A stretch of 64,000 bases of DNA from Paraburkholderia sediminicola (GTDB lineage Bacteria > Pseudomonadota > Gammaproteobacteria > Burkholderiales > Burkholderiaceae): assembly GCF_902859805.1 (NCBI RefSeq), contig NZ_CADIKC010000014.1:62001-126000 (forward strand), in the 5' to 3' direction. Numbering within the stretch: the stretch's first letter is position 1; every line of letters begins with the position of its first letter. The notes below the pieces were generated by a model. That model did not search any database, was not told the origin of the DNA, and worked only from the letters and a program-made list of their open reading frames with translations. Position numbers and translations under genes: made by a program. This document shows, piece after piece, positions 41,976 to 50,264 of this stretch.

Positions 41976-42977
41976 TCATGCAGACAAGCGTCGCTCCACA
42001 CTCGGTGCGTGACCGAACTGCGCGCGGTAGGCCTTACTGAAATGGCACGGCGAATGAAAGCCGCACACGGCCGTCACTCGCGCAATCGACGCATCCGTAT
42101 TGCGCAGCAATTCACGCGCACGACGCAAACGTAGCGTCAGGTAGTAGTGCGTCGGCGATACGCTCAGAAACATCTTGAACATGCGCTGCAAATGACGTTG
42201 CGACAGATGCACGAGCCGCGCGAGTTCATCGAGCGACAACGGCTCTTCGATATTCGCTTCCATCAAACGCACGACTTCGATCAGTTCCGCTCGCGAGAAA
42301 CCGACCCGCGCGTCGACGGGAATATGCTGATAATCCGTCGAACCACGAATCCGTTCGACGATGAACTGCTCGGACACTTGCGCCGCGACCGCGTGACCCA
42401 GGCGCATGCCGACCAGGTTCAGCATCAGATCGAGTGGCGCGGTGCCGCCGGTGCAGGTCATCCGGTCACGATCGATCACGAACAGTTCATCGGCAAAACG
42501 CACATGCGGATAACTCTTGTGCAACGGCGACATGTCTTCCCAATGCACCGTACAGCGATAACCGTCGAGCAGATTCGCAGCCAGCAGCGCGTACGGTCCG
42601 GTGCAAATGCCGCCAAGTGGAATGCCCTTCGAGGCAACATCCTGTAGCAAGGCGATGATCGTATCGTCCACGTAGTCACGCACATGCCAGCCGGCGCAGA
42701 CGATCAGCACGTCCGGCATGCCCGCTTCGGCCAGCGTCGTGGTCGGCTTCACGGTGATGCCGTTACTCGCTCGCGCCGGCTCGCCGTCCGGCGTAATCAC
42801 CGACCACGTGTAGTGCTGCGCGCGGCCCACGTAGTTGGCCATGCGCAGCACCTCGACCGCGCTCGTGAACGCGATCATCGAAAAGTTCGGCAGCGTCAGA
42901 AAGCCGAAGTGCGCGAGCCCGGACAGCGGCGAATCGGATGGGGCCTCAACAACAGAAGAGATCGCGTCGCGCTTCAT
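41976..42977 (-). CDS. GlxA/AraC-family regulator inside the choline transporter operon
   Basis: Regulator of 333 residues. A PfpI-like sensor domain (about 15-200; LGGICTGPYALLAANLLDGY) precedes an AraC domain (about 230-330; LARLVHLSQRHLQRMFKMFLS, CGFHSPCHFSKAYRAQFG). It is strongly similar along its whole length to the product of 24274-25269 (shared NFxMIAFTxAxEVLRMANY opening), so the two are probably paralogues. It begins seven bases after the choW stop. Co-transcription with the transporter suggests sensing of choline, betaine or carnitine and positive feedback on uptake. Confidence 0.87.
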   Translation of the reverse strand: MKRDAISSVVEAPSDSPLSGLAHFGFLTLPNFSMIAFTSAVEVLRMANYVGRAQHYTWSVITPDGEPARASNGITVKPTTTLAEAGMPDVLIVCAGWHVRDYVDDTIIALLQDVASKGIPLGGICTGPYALLAANLLDGYRCTVHWEDMSPLHKSYPHVRFADELFVIDRDRMTCTGGTAPLDLMLNLVGMRLGHAVAAQVSEQFIVERIRGSTDYQHIPVDARVGFSRAELIEVVRLMEANIEEPLSLDELARLVHLSQRHLQRMFKMFLSVSPTHYYLTLRLRRARELLRNTDASIARVTAVCGFHSPCHFSKAYRAQFGHAPSVERRLSA

Positions 42978-42984
42978 AGGCAGC

Positions 42985-43887
42985 TCAGCCGTGCTGCGCC
43001 GCCGGCGCCCGGCGAACCTTCATGACGCTGCGCAAGCCCGACAACAGAGGCGCCCGCGCCGCACCAGGCGAGCGGCCGAAGCTTTCCGTGATGCGGTCGA
43101 GAATGATGGCCAGCATCACCACCGAGAGGCCGCTTTCAAAACCGAGGCCGATATCGAGCCGCTGAATACTCGCCAGCACGTCGTTGCCGAGACCGCCCGC
43201 GCCCACCATCGAGGCGATGATCACCATCGAGAGCGCCATCATGATGGTCTGGTTGACGCCCGTCATGATCGACGGCAGCGCGTTCGGAAACTGCACCTTG
43301 TAGAGCAATTGCAAGGGCGTGCAGCCAAATGCCTGCCCTGCTTCGACGATTTCCCGATTCACATGCTTGATACCGAGCGACGTGAGACGCACCGCAGGCG
43401 GCATCGCGAAGATCACCGTGGAAAGAATCCCCGGCACGCGGCCGAGACCGAACAGCATCGCCGCCGGAATCAGGTAGACGAACGCCGGCATGGTCTGCAT
43501 CAGATCGAGCACGGGACGCACCATCATTTCGACGGTGCGGCTCTTCGCGGTCCAGATGCCGAGCGGCACGCCGAGCAGCAGGCTGATCAAGGTCGACGAG
43601 AGCGTGAGACCGAGCGTGATCACCATCTGATCCCAGAAGCCGGTGCCGTAGATCAGCAGCATCGCGAGCAACGTGAACAGCGCGAAACGCCAGCCCACGC
43701 GCCACAAACCAACACCCACGAAAAATGCCATCAGCGCCCACATCGGTACCGCTTGCAGGCCGTGCTCGATCAGCGCGGCAAAACTCTCGATGACCTTGCC
43801 TATGGAATCGAAGGTCTTTGCGTCGTGGTCGAGCAGGTAGTGAACGCCGTGATCGACCCAGGCGCCAAGTGGAATGACTTCAGACAT
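42985..43887 (-). CDS. choW: Choline ABC transporter permease
   Basis: Inner-membrane permease of 300 residues, ProW/OpuAB type, with about six membrane segments. The EAA-type cytoplasmic loop, EIVEAGQAFGCTPLQLLYKVQFPNALPSIMTG, contacts the ATPase. The N-terminal amphipathic segment VDHGVHYLLDHDAKTFDSIG resembles other choline/betaine permeases. Its start overlaps the choV 3' end by 8 bases. It is probably shared by the three ChoX/ProX-like binding proteins of the window. Confidence 0.94.
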   Translation of the reverse strand: MSEVIPLGAWVDHGVHYLLDHDAKTFDSIGKVIESFAALIEHGLQAVPMWALMAFFVGVGLWRVGWRFALFTLLAMLLIYGTGFWDQMVITLGLTLSSTLISLLLGVPLGIWTAKSRTVEMMVRPVLDLMQTMPAFVYLIPAAMLFGLGRVPGILSTVIFAMPPAVRLTSLGIKHVNREIVEAGQAFGCTPLQLLYKVQFPNALPSIMTGVNQTIMMALSMVIIASMVGAGGLGNDVLASIQRLDIGLGFESGLSVVMLAIILDRITESFGRSPGAARAPLLSGLRSVMKVRRAPAAQHG

Positions 43888-45058
43888 GGGAACCTCGATG
43901 GCGCGTGAGAACGTTCAGCACGTTCGTCTTGTTGACCGAACCGCAGTAGGAGCCGTCCGCTTCGACGACCGGCAGCGGCGCACGGCTCGCCACCACGCGT
44001 TCGACGACGTCGTCCAGCGGCGTCGTGCGGCGGATGCACTCGATATGGTTGAGCTGCGGCGACGCGCTGCCCATCGCATCGCGGCACACGAAACCGCGGA
44101 ACTTGCGCTCGCTGTCGAGCACGAACGCGTATTCGGCGCTGCCGTTGAGCGTCGCGGCGACGCTCGATGCGTCGATCTGCGGGGAATGCTGCATGAGCGG
44201 CACGGCGTCTGTCTGCATCAGGTCGCCGGCCGTCAGATAGCGGCTGGTGTCGATGCCTTCGAAGAACGCGCGCACGTAGTCGTCGGCGGGATTGGTGATG
44301 ATTTGCTGCGGCGTGCCGACCTGGACGACCTTGCCGCCTTCCATGATCGCGATCCGGGTGCCGATGCGCATCGCCTCTTCCAGATCGTGCGAGACGAACA
44401 GGATGGTGCGCTGCTGCTCGCGTTGCAGATCGAGCAGCACGTTCTGCATTTCCTTGCGTTTGAGCGGATCGAGCGCGGAGAACGCCTCGTCCATGATCAT
44501 CAGCGACGGGTTGACCGCCAGCGCTCGCGCCAGACCCACACGTTGCTGCATACCGCCGGACAGCTGGGCCGGCAGCTTTTGCGCGAACGGTGCAAGGCCG
44601 ACCTGCTCGAGCACGGTCATAGCGCGCTTTTCGCGCTCCTTCTTGCCGATGCCCGCCACTTCCAGCCCGAACGCGGCGTTAGACAGCACTGTGCGTTGCG
44701 GCATCAGCGCGAAGGACTGGAACACCATGCTCATGTCCTTGCGGCGCAGCGCCGTCAATTCCGCGCGCGGCACGCTGGCCACGTCGCGGCCGTCGATCAG
44801 CACCTTGCCGGCCGTCGGCTCGACAAGACGGTTGATCAGGCGAATCAGCGTCGACTTGCCGGAGCCCGAGAGGCCCATTAGCACGAAGATCTCGCCTTCC
44901 TTGACTTCGAACGAAACGTTGTGGACGCCGACTATCTGACCGGTGCGCGCAAACACTTCCTCTTTGGTTGCGCCGCCTGCCAGCATGCCGATCGCCTGTT
45001 TCGGGTTGGTGCCGAACACTTTGCACAACCCTTCGACCACGACCTTGGGGGAATTCAT
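43880..45058 (-). CDS. choV: Choline ABC transporter ATP-binding protein
   Basis: Cytoplasmic ATPase of 392 residues, ProV/OpuAA type. Walker A is GLSGSGKST (about 61-69), the signature LSGGMQQRVGLARAL and Walker B LMIMDEAFSALD. A C-terminal CBS pair (from about 285, LTAGDLMQTDAVPLM onward) may sense ionic strength. MNSPKVVV (45058) has AGGAGAG upstream. It is first in choV-choW-regulator-choX; the tandem operator-like element at 45140-45168 lies 82-110 bases upstream. Confidence 0.95.
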   Translation of the reverse strand: MNSPKVVVEGLCKVFGTNPKQAIGMLAGGATKEEVFARTGQIVGVHNVSFEVKEGEIFVLMGLSGSGKSTLIRLINRLVEPTAGKVLIDGRDVASVPRAELTALRRKDMSMVFQSFALMPQRTVLSNAAFGLEVAGIGKKEREKRAMTVLEQVGLAPFAQKLPAQLSGGMQQRVGLARALAVNPSLMIMDEAFSALDPLKRKEMQNVLLDLQREQQRTILFVSHDLEEAMRIGTRIAIMEGGKVVQVGTPQQIITNPADDYVRAFFEGIDTSRYLTAGDLMQTDAVPLMQHSPQIDASSVAATLNGSAEYAFVLDSERKFRGFVCRDAMGSASPQLNHIECIRRTTPLDDVVERVVASRAPLPVVEADGSYCGSVNKTNVLNVLTRHRGSHV

Positions 45059-45405
45059 TGAATGCTCTCCTCGCGTGGCGGACGTCCGTCCGCGCTGTGC
45101 ATACATAGTTGCCAGAAAAAAGTACGCCTAGCCGACTATTTGCGACAACCACATGTGGAAATGCGACACCGCCGGTGCGCGGGCTCTGGCTGGCGGTAGA
45201 CGAAGCCCTGCTGGGCAACGGTTTGCGGGGTGTTGGAGCGGTTGGCCGCCCGTGTCGCGCCAGAGCAAGTGAAGGTGGTCTGGCGGAAAAAAAGCTATGC
45301 GGACGACGCGGCAGGCGCATTTTGCCGCAACGCAGCAAGCGCACCGTTGCTCAAAGAGCCACTATGCGCGTTCGCGAGGTGGGCGCCGTGATCAGGAATC
45401 GACGC
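45059..45405. promoter_or_regulatory. choV promoter region
   Basis: This gap contains the choV leader and the tandem operator at 45140-45168. On the minus strand a possible -10 (TATGTA, 45102-45107) is 36 bp from the proximal CGACA, with no good -35, as expected for an activator-dependent promoter. I see no gene in 45169-45405. Confidence 0.5.
45140..45168 (-). promoter_or_regulatory. Tandem (T/A)TGCGACA direct repeat, 21-bp spacing, upstream of choV
   Basis: TTGCGACA at 45140-45147 and ATGCGACA at 45161-45168 are exactly 21 bp apart. A further GCCGACT lies one helical turn away on the promoter-proximal side (45131-45137). This is the clearest member of the element found also upstream of sdaA, fdhA and the betaine-binding protein gene. 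Confidence 0.6.
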
Positions 45406-45534
45406 TCAATGACGGGCGCGAACCACCTGCAGCAGACGGTCCGCCCGCGAAAAATACCAGATCGCAAGGCCGCCCAGCACAGGGTACATGCAACACAGGC
45501 GCGCTAACGCCCAAACCTCAGCAGAAAAGCCCAT
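45406..45534 (-). CDS. Possible 42-residue single-span membrane protein
   Basis: A short open frame starts at ATG (45534) with AGGGG about six bases upstream and ends TGA at 45406-45408. It encodes 42 residues: a short N-terminus MGFSAEVW, an uncharged stretch of about 16 residues (residues 14-29, containing LCCMYPVLGGLAIW) and a basic tail rich in Arg (SRADRLLQVVRARH). The hydrophobic segment with a positive-inside tail looks like a genuine small membrane protein. It is on the strand of choV, about 350 bases upstream. No relative is recognised and no function is assigned; a chance frame cannot be excluded. Confidence 0.4.
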   Translation of the reverse strand: MGFSAEVWALARLCCMYPVLGGLAIWYFSRADRLLQVVRARH

Positions 45535-45827
45535 TGCGATCCCCTGCCCATCGTGGATGCCATTCGGCAAAATTTGAAACGGCACGACCTGGCTATTGAT
45601 TGCTGGTTCGAACCGAAAACGGCGCCGCTGGTCGCCCGCAGAGGAGGAAAACCGAAGGTCCAGCCGGTTTATCGTGCACGGAATTCATTAGGGCAACCTT
45701 AAGGCTGCGCACCGTTACTCCGTGTTACCAATCTCGCATCCCTCTTGCACCTGCAACCCGCCGCCCTGCCTAAACTGCGCACCATCTTCACTGCCATCGC
45801 CTGCAATCATCGGGCGAAAAGAAAAAC
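45535..45827. other. Gap without a recognised gene
   Basis: This is 293 bases upstream of the secreted 107-residue protein gene. I see no convincing coding frame or RNA gene. GGTTCGAACC at 45605-45614 resembles a tRNA T-arm but has no matching stem. Confidence 0.5.
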
Positions 45828-46151
45828 ATGCGCAAGAACCTATTATCAGTGATTCTCGGCGGCGCGATATTGGTGGCTTCCACAGTCGCGTCCGCACACG
45901 TCGACGTAGGCATTGGCATCGGCATTCCCGGGCCGGTTTTCGTGCCTGCCCAGCCCGCCTACATTGCGCCTCCACCGGTCGTTTATGGCCCTCCGCCGGT
46001 GGTCGAATATGGCTACGGCTACGGCGACGACTGGCGCGCCCGCGAGTGGCATGAGCGTCAGGAGTGGCGCGAACGGCAGTGGCGCCACCACGAGCACGAG
46101 GAGCACGAACGTGAATGGCGTGAACGCCATGGTTGGGGTGATGGGGATTGA
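45828..46151 (+). CDS. Small secreted protein, Pro/Tyr-rich with a charged Trp/His/Glu/Arg tail
   Basis: Protein of 107 residues with a clear signal peptide (about 1-23, ending VASA-HVD). A Pro-rich middle (APPPVVYGPPPVVEYGYGYG) is followed by a highly charged tail with WHER/WRER-type repeats. It is periplasmic or surface-associated. It resembles the small low-complexity exported proteins common in Burkholderia, whose functions are not known. The ribosome-binding site is weak (GAAAAG). It is followed after 120 bp by another exported small protein on the same strand. Confidence 0.75.
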   Translation: MRKNLLSVILGGAILVASTVASAHVDVGIGIGIPGPVFVPAQPAYIAPPPVVYGPPPVVEYGYGYGDDWRAREWHERQEWRERQWRHHEHEEHEREWRERHGWGDGD

Positions 46152-46271
46152 AAACCCGGAGGAACGTTGTTTGAGCTCCCCTAAGGGGAAATTAAGGAAA
46201 ACTTCTTATTCTGTGAATACGCGTCGACCGGAATGGCCGGTGCGGCACCATCACACTATTGGAGAACCATC

Positions 46272-46553
46272 ATGAAAGCACTCAAACACATCATGCTCGT
46301 TGCGTCGATCGTCGCGATCCCTACTCTGTCGTTTGCCCAGCAGACAAACACACCGATGAACGACACAACGACAGCACCCGCCGTCTCGATGCAAGACACA
46401 CAGAACAATCAGACGGGTACGCACTATCAGCAACCCTCGCACAAGACGTCGGGCTATGGTGACAACTCAGGTTACGGCGCACCCGCGACAAGCGCTTCAC
46501 AATCTTCGACGATGCATTTCGTGGGTAAGGACTCGCGACTATTCAAGCATTGA
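46272..46553 (+). CDS. Small secreted protein, Gln/Thr/Ser-rich
   Basis: Exported protein of 93 residues with a signal peptide (1-22, ending LSFA-QQT) and a mature part low in hydrophobic residues and rich in Thr, Gln, Asn, Ser and Tyr, probably disordered. TTGGAG lies seven bases before the ATG at 46272, which fixes the start better than the longer frame. A small hairpin TCCCC-TAA-GGGGA (46177-46189) lies in the gap before it. No family is recognised. Confidence 0.72.
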   Translation: MKALKHIMLVASIVAIPTLSFAQQTNTPMNDTTTAPAVSMQDTQNNQTGTHYQQPSHKTSGYGDNSGYGAPATSASQSSTMHFVGKDSRLFKH

Positions 46554-46686
46554 ACACGCGCGATGATGGCGTGCACTTCGGCGCCGTCTCCGCGCTAACC
46601 ATTGTTCGCACCACGTCAGCGGACAACAATTAGCGCGGGAGCGAGGCACATCGTCAATTGGGAAACCGATCAGAAATCCAGCGAGA

Positions 46687-47982
46687 TCATTGCGGCGCAG
46701 GCGCCGCCCGATATCCTCGCCGGCCGATAGCCAACGCGAGCATGGCTGATACCGCAAGACTTGCCGCTACGACATAAAGTCCCGCAGCGTATCCGCCCGT
46801 CACACTCTTCAGCCAGCCGATCGCAAACGGCCCGACGAAACCGCCGAGGTTGCCGATCGAGTTGATCATGGCAATACCGGCCGCGGCGCCGGCGCCAGAG
46901 AGAAAGGTACTCGGCATGGCCCACAGCGGCGCCTTGGCGGCGCTAATGCCCACATTCACGAGAATCAGCGCGAGCACCACCGCAAGAACGGTATCCGCAA
47001 AGCCGGCCCACGCGAGCCCGATACCGGCTGCGACGCACGGAAGCACCACATGCCACGTGCGCTCGCCAGTGCGATCCGAATGGCGCGCCCACATCACCAT
47101 GCCGATCACAGCCAGCACGCTGGGAATCGCGTTCAACGCACCTGTACCGAGCGCGCTAAAGCCGAATTGACGAATGATCAACGGCGCCCACAGTCCGAGC
47201 GTATAAAGTCCCGCGGAGGTGCCGAAGTAAATCATCGACATGATCCACACGCGCGGGTCGCGCAGCGCGGCGAGCGCACCTGCCGCATGGCCTGCCTGTG
47301 ATTCGCGTCCCGCGCGTTCTTCGCGTAAGGTCGCCACGAGCCACGCTTTCTCATCCGCGGCAAGCCACGTCGCCTTTTCCGGCGAATCGGTGAGCGCTTT
47401 CAGAACCACGAACCCGAGTACGACGGCAGGAATCGCCTCGATGAGGAAAAGCCATTGCCAGTCCTTCAAACCGAACAGGGCCGGCATCTGCATGATGGCG
47501 CCTGAAATCGGCGACCCGATTGCCGTCGACAAAGGCGCGGCCGCCATGAACGCGGCCGCCGCGACTGCGCGCTGCCGTGCAGGAAACCACTGGCTGAGAT
47601 AAAGAATGATGCCGGGGAAGAAACCGGCTTCGGCCACGCCGAGCAGGAAGCGCAGCGTATAGAACGAATTCGGCCCGACGACAAACGCCGAAGCCGCCGA
47701 CACCAGTCCCCACGTCACCATCACACGTGCGATCCAGATGCGTGCACCGACCTTGTTCAGAATGAGGTTCGAAGGCACTTCGAACAGGAAGTACCCTAGA
47801 AAGAAGATGCCGCCGCCGAGCCCGAACATGGTCGGCGAGAGGCCGAGGTCCTTGTTCATCGTGAGCGCGGCGAAGCCGACGTTCACACGATCGAGAAAGC
47901 TCACAAAATAAAGCAGCATGACGAAGGGCAAAATACGCCACGTCAGCTTGCGAACCACTCGGGCTTGCAATTCATTGGCCAT
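46687..47982 (-). CDS. MFS transporter, anion:cation symporter type (tartrate/D-malate-like)
   Basis: Twelve-span major-facilitator permease of 431 residues of the ACS family that carries organic acids such as tartrate, phthalate or galactonate. It shows the ACS opening RKLTWRILPFVMLLYFVSFLDRVNVGFAALTMN and GVAEAGFFPGIILYLSQWFPARQRA. GGAGA precedes the ATG at 47982. It lies 99 bp downstream of the tartrate-dehydrogenase-like gene on the same strand, so the two probably form one uptake and oxidation unit for tartrate or D-malate. Confidence 0.9.
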   Translation of the reverse strand: MANELQARVVRKLTWRILPFVMLLYFVSFLDRVNVGFAALTMNKDLGLSPTMFGLGGGIFFLGYFLFEVPSNLILNKVGARIWIARVMVTWGLVSAASAFVVGPNSFYTLRFLLGVAEAGFFPGIILYLSQWFPARQRAVAAAAFMAAAPLSTAIGSPISGAIMQMPALFGLKDWQWLFLIEAIPAVVLGFVVLKALTDSPEKATWLAADEKAWLVATLREERAGRESQAGHAAGALAALRDPRVWIMSMIYFGTSAGLYTLGLWAPLIIRQFGFSALGTGALNAIPSVLAVIGMVMWARHSDRTGERTWHVVLPCVAAGIGLAWAGFADTVLAVVLALILVNVGISAAKAPLWAMPSTFLSGAGAAAGIAMINSIGNLGGFVGPFAIGWLKSVTGGYAAGLYVVAASLAVSAMLALAIGRRGYRAAPAPQ

Positions 47983-48081
47983 GCCAGTCTCCAGTCTTTA
48001 AATCGCCCGTGACGCATTCGTCCGGGCGTTTTGTTTTTGTCTGATGCGTGCGTTGTGTATTGCGTATTACGTCTTGCATGC

Positions 48082-49176
48082 TCAGGCGGCTTTGAACTCC
48101 GCCGCTGGTTTCGCGGCGAGGATCGCGCAGACGGCGTCGGTCACCTGCACGGTCGTGGCCGTTCCGCCGAGGTCGCCCGTGTGCAGCGACGGGTCGGCCG
48201 TGATGCGTTCGATCGCGCTCATCAATTGCTGGGCAGCGGCCATCTCGCCGAGATGCTCAAGCATCATCACAACCGACCAGAACGTGCCGACCGGATTGGC
48301 AAGACCTTTACCCATGATGTCGAAAGCGGAGCCGTGAATTGGTTCGAACATCGACGGATAGCGGCGCTCGGGGTCGAGATTCGCGGTCGGTGCGATGCCG
48401 AGGCTGCCGGCCAGCGCCGCTGCCAGATCGCTGAGAATGTCGGCGTGAAGATTGGTCGCGACGATCGTGTCAAGCGTGGCCGGACGGTTGACCATGCGCG
48501 CGGTGGCAGCGTCGACGAGTTCCTTGTCCCATTTGACGTCGGGAAATTCCTTCGAGACTTCCAGGGCGATCTCGTCCCACATCACCATGGCGTGACGTTG
48601 CGCATTGCTCTTGGTGATCACCGTCAGCAGCTTGCGCGGCCGCGACTGGGCGAGGCGGAACGCGAATCGAAGAATACGCTCGACGCCCGCGCGGGTCATC
48701 ATCGAAACATCGGTGGCGACTTCGATCGGATGGCCCTGGTGTGCACGTCCGCCTACGCCGGAATACTCACCCTCCGAGTTCTCGCGAACGATGACCCAGT
48801 CGAGATCCTTCGGTCCACAGCGTTTCAACGGCGCGTCGATGCCAGGAAGGATGCGCGTGGGACGCACGTTCGCATACTGATCGAAGCCCTGACAGATCTT
48901 CAGGCGCAAACCCCAAAGCGTCACGTGATCGGGAATATGCGGGTCACCCGCCGAACCGAACAGAATCGCATCCTTGTTGCGGATGGCATCGAGCCCATCG
49001 GCCGGCATCATCACACCGTGCTGGCGATAGAAATCGCCGCCCCAGTCGAAATTCTCGAACTCGAACTGGAAGGCGTCGCTTCGCGCGGCGATGGCTTCAA
49101 GAACCCGTTGGCCCGCAGGCACGACTTCCTTGCCGATGCCGTCGCCGGGAATGGTTGCGATGCGATAGGTCTTCAC
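48082..49176 (-). CDS. ttuC: Tartrate dehydrogenase / D-malate dehydrogenase (decarboxylating)
   Basis: NAD+- and metal-dependent beta-decarboxylating dehydrogenase of the isocitrate/isopropylmalate family; 364 residues. ATIPGDGIGKEVVPAG opens the protein; RENSEGEYSGVGGR is the substrate-side signature, MVMWDEIALEVSKEFPDVKWDKELVDA is typical of TtuC/DmlA, and FEPIHGSAFDIMGKGLANPVG follows. The best start is GTG at 49176 with AAGGAG eight bases upstream; the longer frame has no such site. It is divergent from a LysR regulator and followed by an ACS transporter. Tartrate versus D-malate cannot be told from sequence. Confidence 0.9.
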   Translation of the reverse strand: MKTYRIATIPGDGIGKEVVPAGQRVLEAIAARSDAFQFEFENFDWGGDFYRQHGVMMPADGLDAIRNKDAILFGSAGDPHIPDHVTLWGLRLKICQGFDQYANVRPTRILPGIDAPLKRCGPKDLDWVIVRENSEGEYSGVGGRAHQGHPIEVATDVSMMTRAGVERILRFAFRLAQSRPRKLLTVITKSNAQRHAMVMWDEIALEVSKEFPDVKWDKELVDAATARMVNRPATLDTIVATNLHADILSDLAAALAGSLGIAPTANLDPERRYPSMFEPIHGSAFDIMGKGLANPVGTFWSVVMMLEHLGEMAAAQQLMSAIERITADPSLHTGDLGGTATTVQVTDAVCAILAAKPAAEFKAA

Positions 49177-49258
49177 TGCCGTCTCCTTGGTGTTGAACGT
49201 ATGGCTGCATCCTAGAACGGCGACCGCCCGCGAAAACGCTGCTAGACTCAAAGCATCC

Positions 49259-49273
49259 TTAACCTGAAGTTAA
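49259..49273. promoter_or_regulatory. LysR-box-like palindrome, ttuC / LysR gap
   Basis: TTAAC-CTGAA-GTTAA (49259-49273) is a perfect interrupted palindrome that contains the T-N11-A arrangement of LysR binding sites. It lies near the middle of the 137-bp divergent gap. Confidence 0.5.
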
Positions 49274-49313
49274 TAATGAGCCGCTCGGCGGCCTGCTCGT
49301 TGACCCACTCAAT

Positions 49314-50225
49314 ATGACTTCGTCGATACAACCGGAAGACCTTGCCTTCTTCTCCACGCTCGCCGCAAGCGGCAGCCTGACCGCGACTGCGCGCGAACTC
49401 GGCTTGAGCACGGCGGCCGTGAGCAAGCATCTGGCGCAGATGGAAGTGCGCGCGGGTGTGTCGCTGGTCAACCGCACAACGCGGCGCATGAGCCTCACGC
49501 CGGAGGGCGAGCTCTATCTCACCCGGGCACGGCGCATCCTGAGCGAAATGGACGACCTGGCCCAGTTGCTCGGCGGCTCGCAAGCGGCGCCGAAGGGCCT
49601 GTTGCGCGTGAACGCGACACTTGGCTTCGGCCGCAGTCACGTGGCGCCGCTGATTTCCCGATTTGTGCGGCGCTTTCCCGAGGTTGACGTGCAGTTGCAA
49701 CTCTCAGTCGACCCACCACCGATTAGCGACGACGCCTTCGACGTGTGCGTGCGTTTCGGCGAACCACCGGATGCGCGCGTGATTGCGCGCCGGGTCGCGT
49801 CGAACCGTCGATTGCTTTGTGCATCGCCCGCGTATTTCGCCAAACGACGCGCGCCGCGCAGTCCGGCGGAGCTATCGCAACACAATTGCATCGGCATTCG
49901 TCAGGGCGACGACGGCTATGGGCTATGGCGCTTGACCAGCGGACGCGGCTCGGCCGAAAAGACCGAGACCGTTCGCGTGCGCGGCAACCTCACCACCAAC
50001 GACGGCGAGATCGCGGTGAAGTGGGCACTAGACGGTCACGGCATTCTGATGCGGGCGGAATGGGACATCGCGGAGTACCTCGCCGATGGCCGCCTGATCC
50101 ACGTATTGCCGGAATACCGCACGCCGGATGCCGATATTTACGCGGTGTACCCGCAACAGCTGCAGATGACCGCGCGGGTCAAGGCATTCGTCGACATGCT
50201 GATCGAGACGCTCGGCGCGCGCTGA
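49314..50225 (+). CDS. LysR-type regulator of the tartrate/D-malate unit
   Basis: LysR-family protein of 303 residues. The N-terminal helix-turn-helix (about 10-65) contains FFSTLAASGSLTATARELGLSTAAVSKHLAQME. The effector domain is of the DmlR/CrgA-like subgroup (RLLCASPAYFAKRRAPRSPAELSQHNCI; LPEYRTPDADIYAVYP), which often controls a divergent dehydrogenase gene. By context its effector is probably the substrate of the adjacent TtuC-like enzyme. No clear ribosome-binding site is seen. A perfect 31-nt palindrome lies nine bases after its stop. Confidence 0.9.
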   Translation: MTSSIQPEDLAFFSTLAASGSLTATARELGLSTAAVSKHLAQMEVRAGVSLVNRTTRRMSLTPEGELYLTRARRILSEMDDLAQLLGGSQAAPKGLLRVNATLGFGRSHVAPLISRFVRRFPEVDVQLQLSVDPPPISDDAFDVCVRFGEPPDARVIARRVASNRRLLCASPAYFAKRRAPRSPAELSQHNCIGIRQGDDGYGLWRLTSGRGSAEKTETVRVRGNLTTNDGEIAVKWALDGHGILMRAEWDIAEYLADGRLIHVLPEYRTPDADIYAVYPQQLQMTARVKAFVDMLIETLGAR

Positions 50226-50233
50226 GTCCGTTC

Positions 50234-50264
50234 TTTGACAGTTCTGCAATGCAGAACTGTCAAA
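50234..50264. promoter_or_regulatory. Perfect 31-nt palindrome, core CTGCA-A-TGCAG
   Basis: Two 15-nt arms (50234-50248 and 50250-50264; arm TTTGACAGTTCTGCA) are exactly complementary around one A. The size and odd symmetry resemble IclR-type operators. It could also act as a hairpin behind the LysR gene. The same core recurs at 50380, 51892 and 63336. Confidence 0.6.

Noticed and set aside
45109..45507. Plus-strand open frame of 132 codons in the choV upstream gap
   Set aside because: No ribosome-binding site, an Arg-rich composition without domains, and it covers the tandem operator.
45595..45620. GGTTCGAACC, similar to a tRNA T-arm
   Set aside because: The flanking bases do not form a five-pair T-stem, and no anticodon or acceptor stem can be drawn around it.
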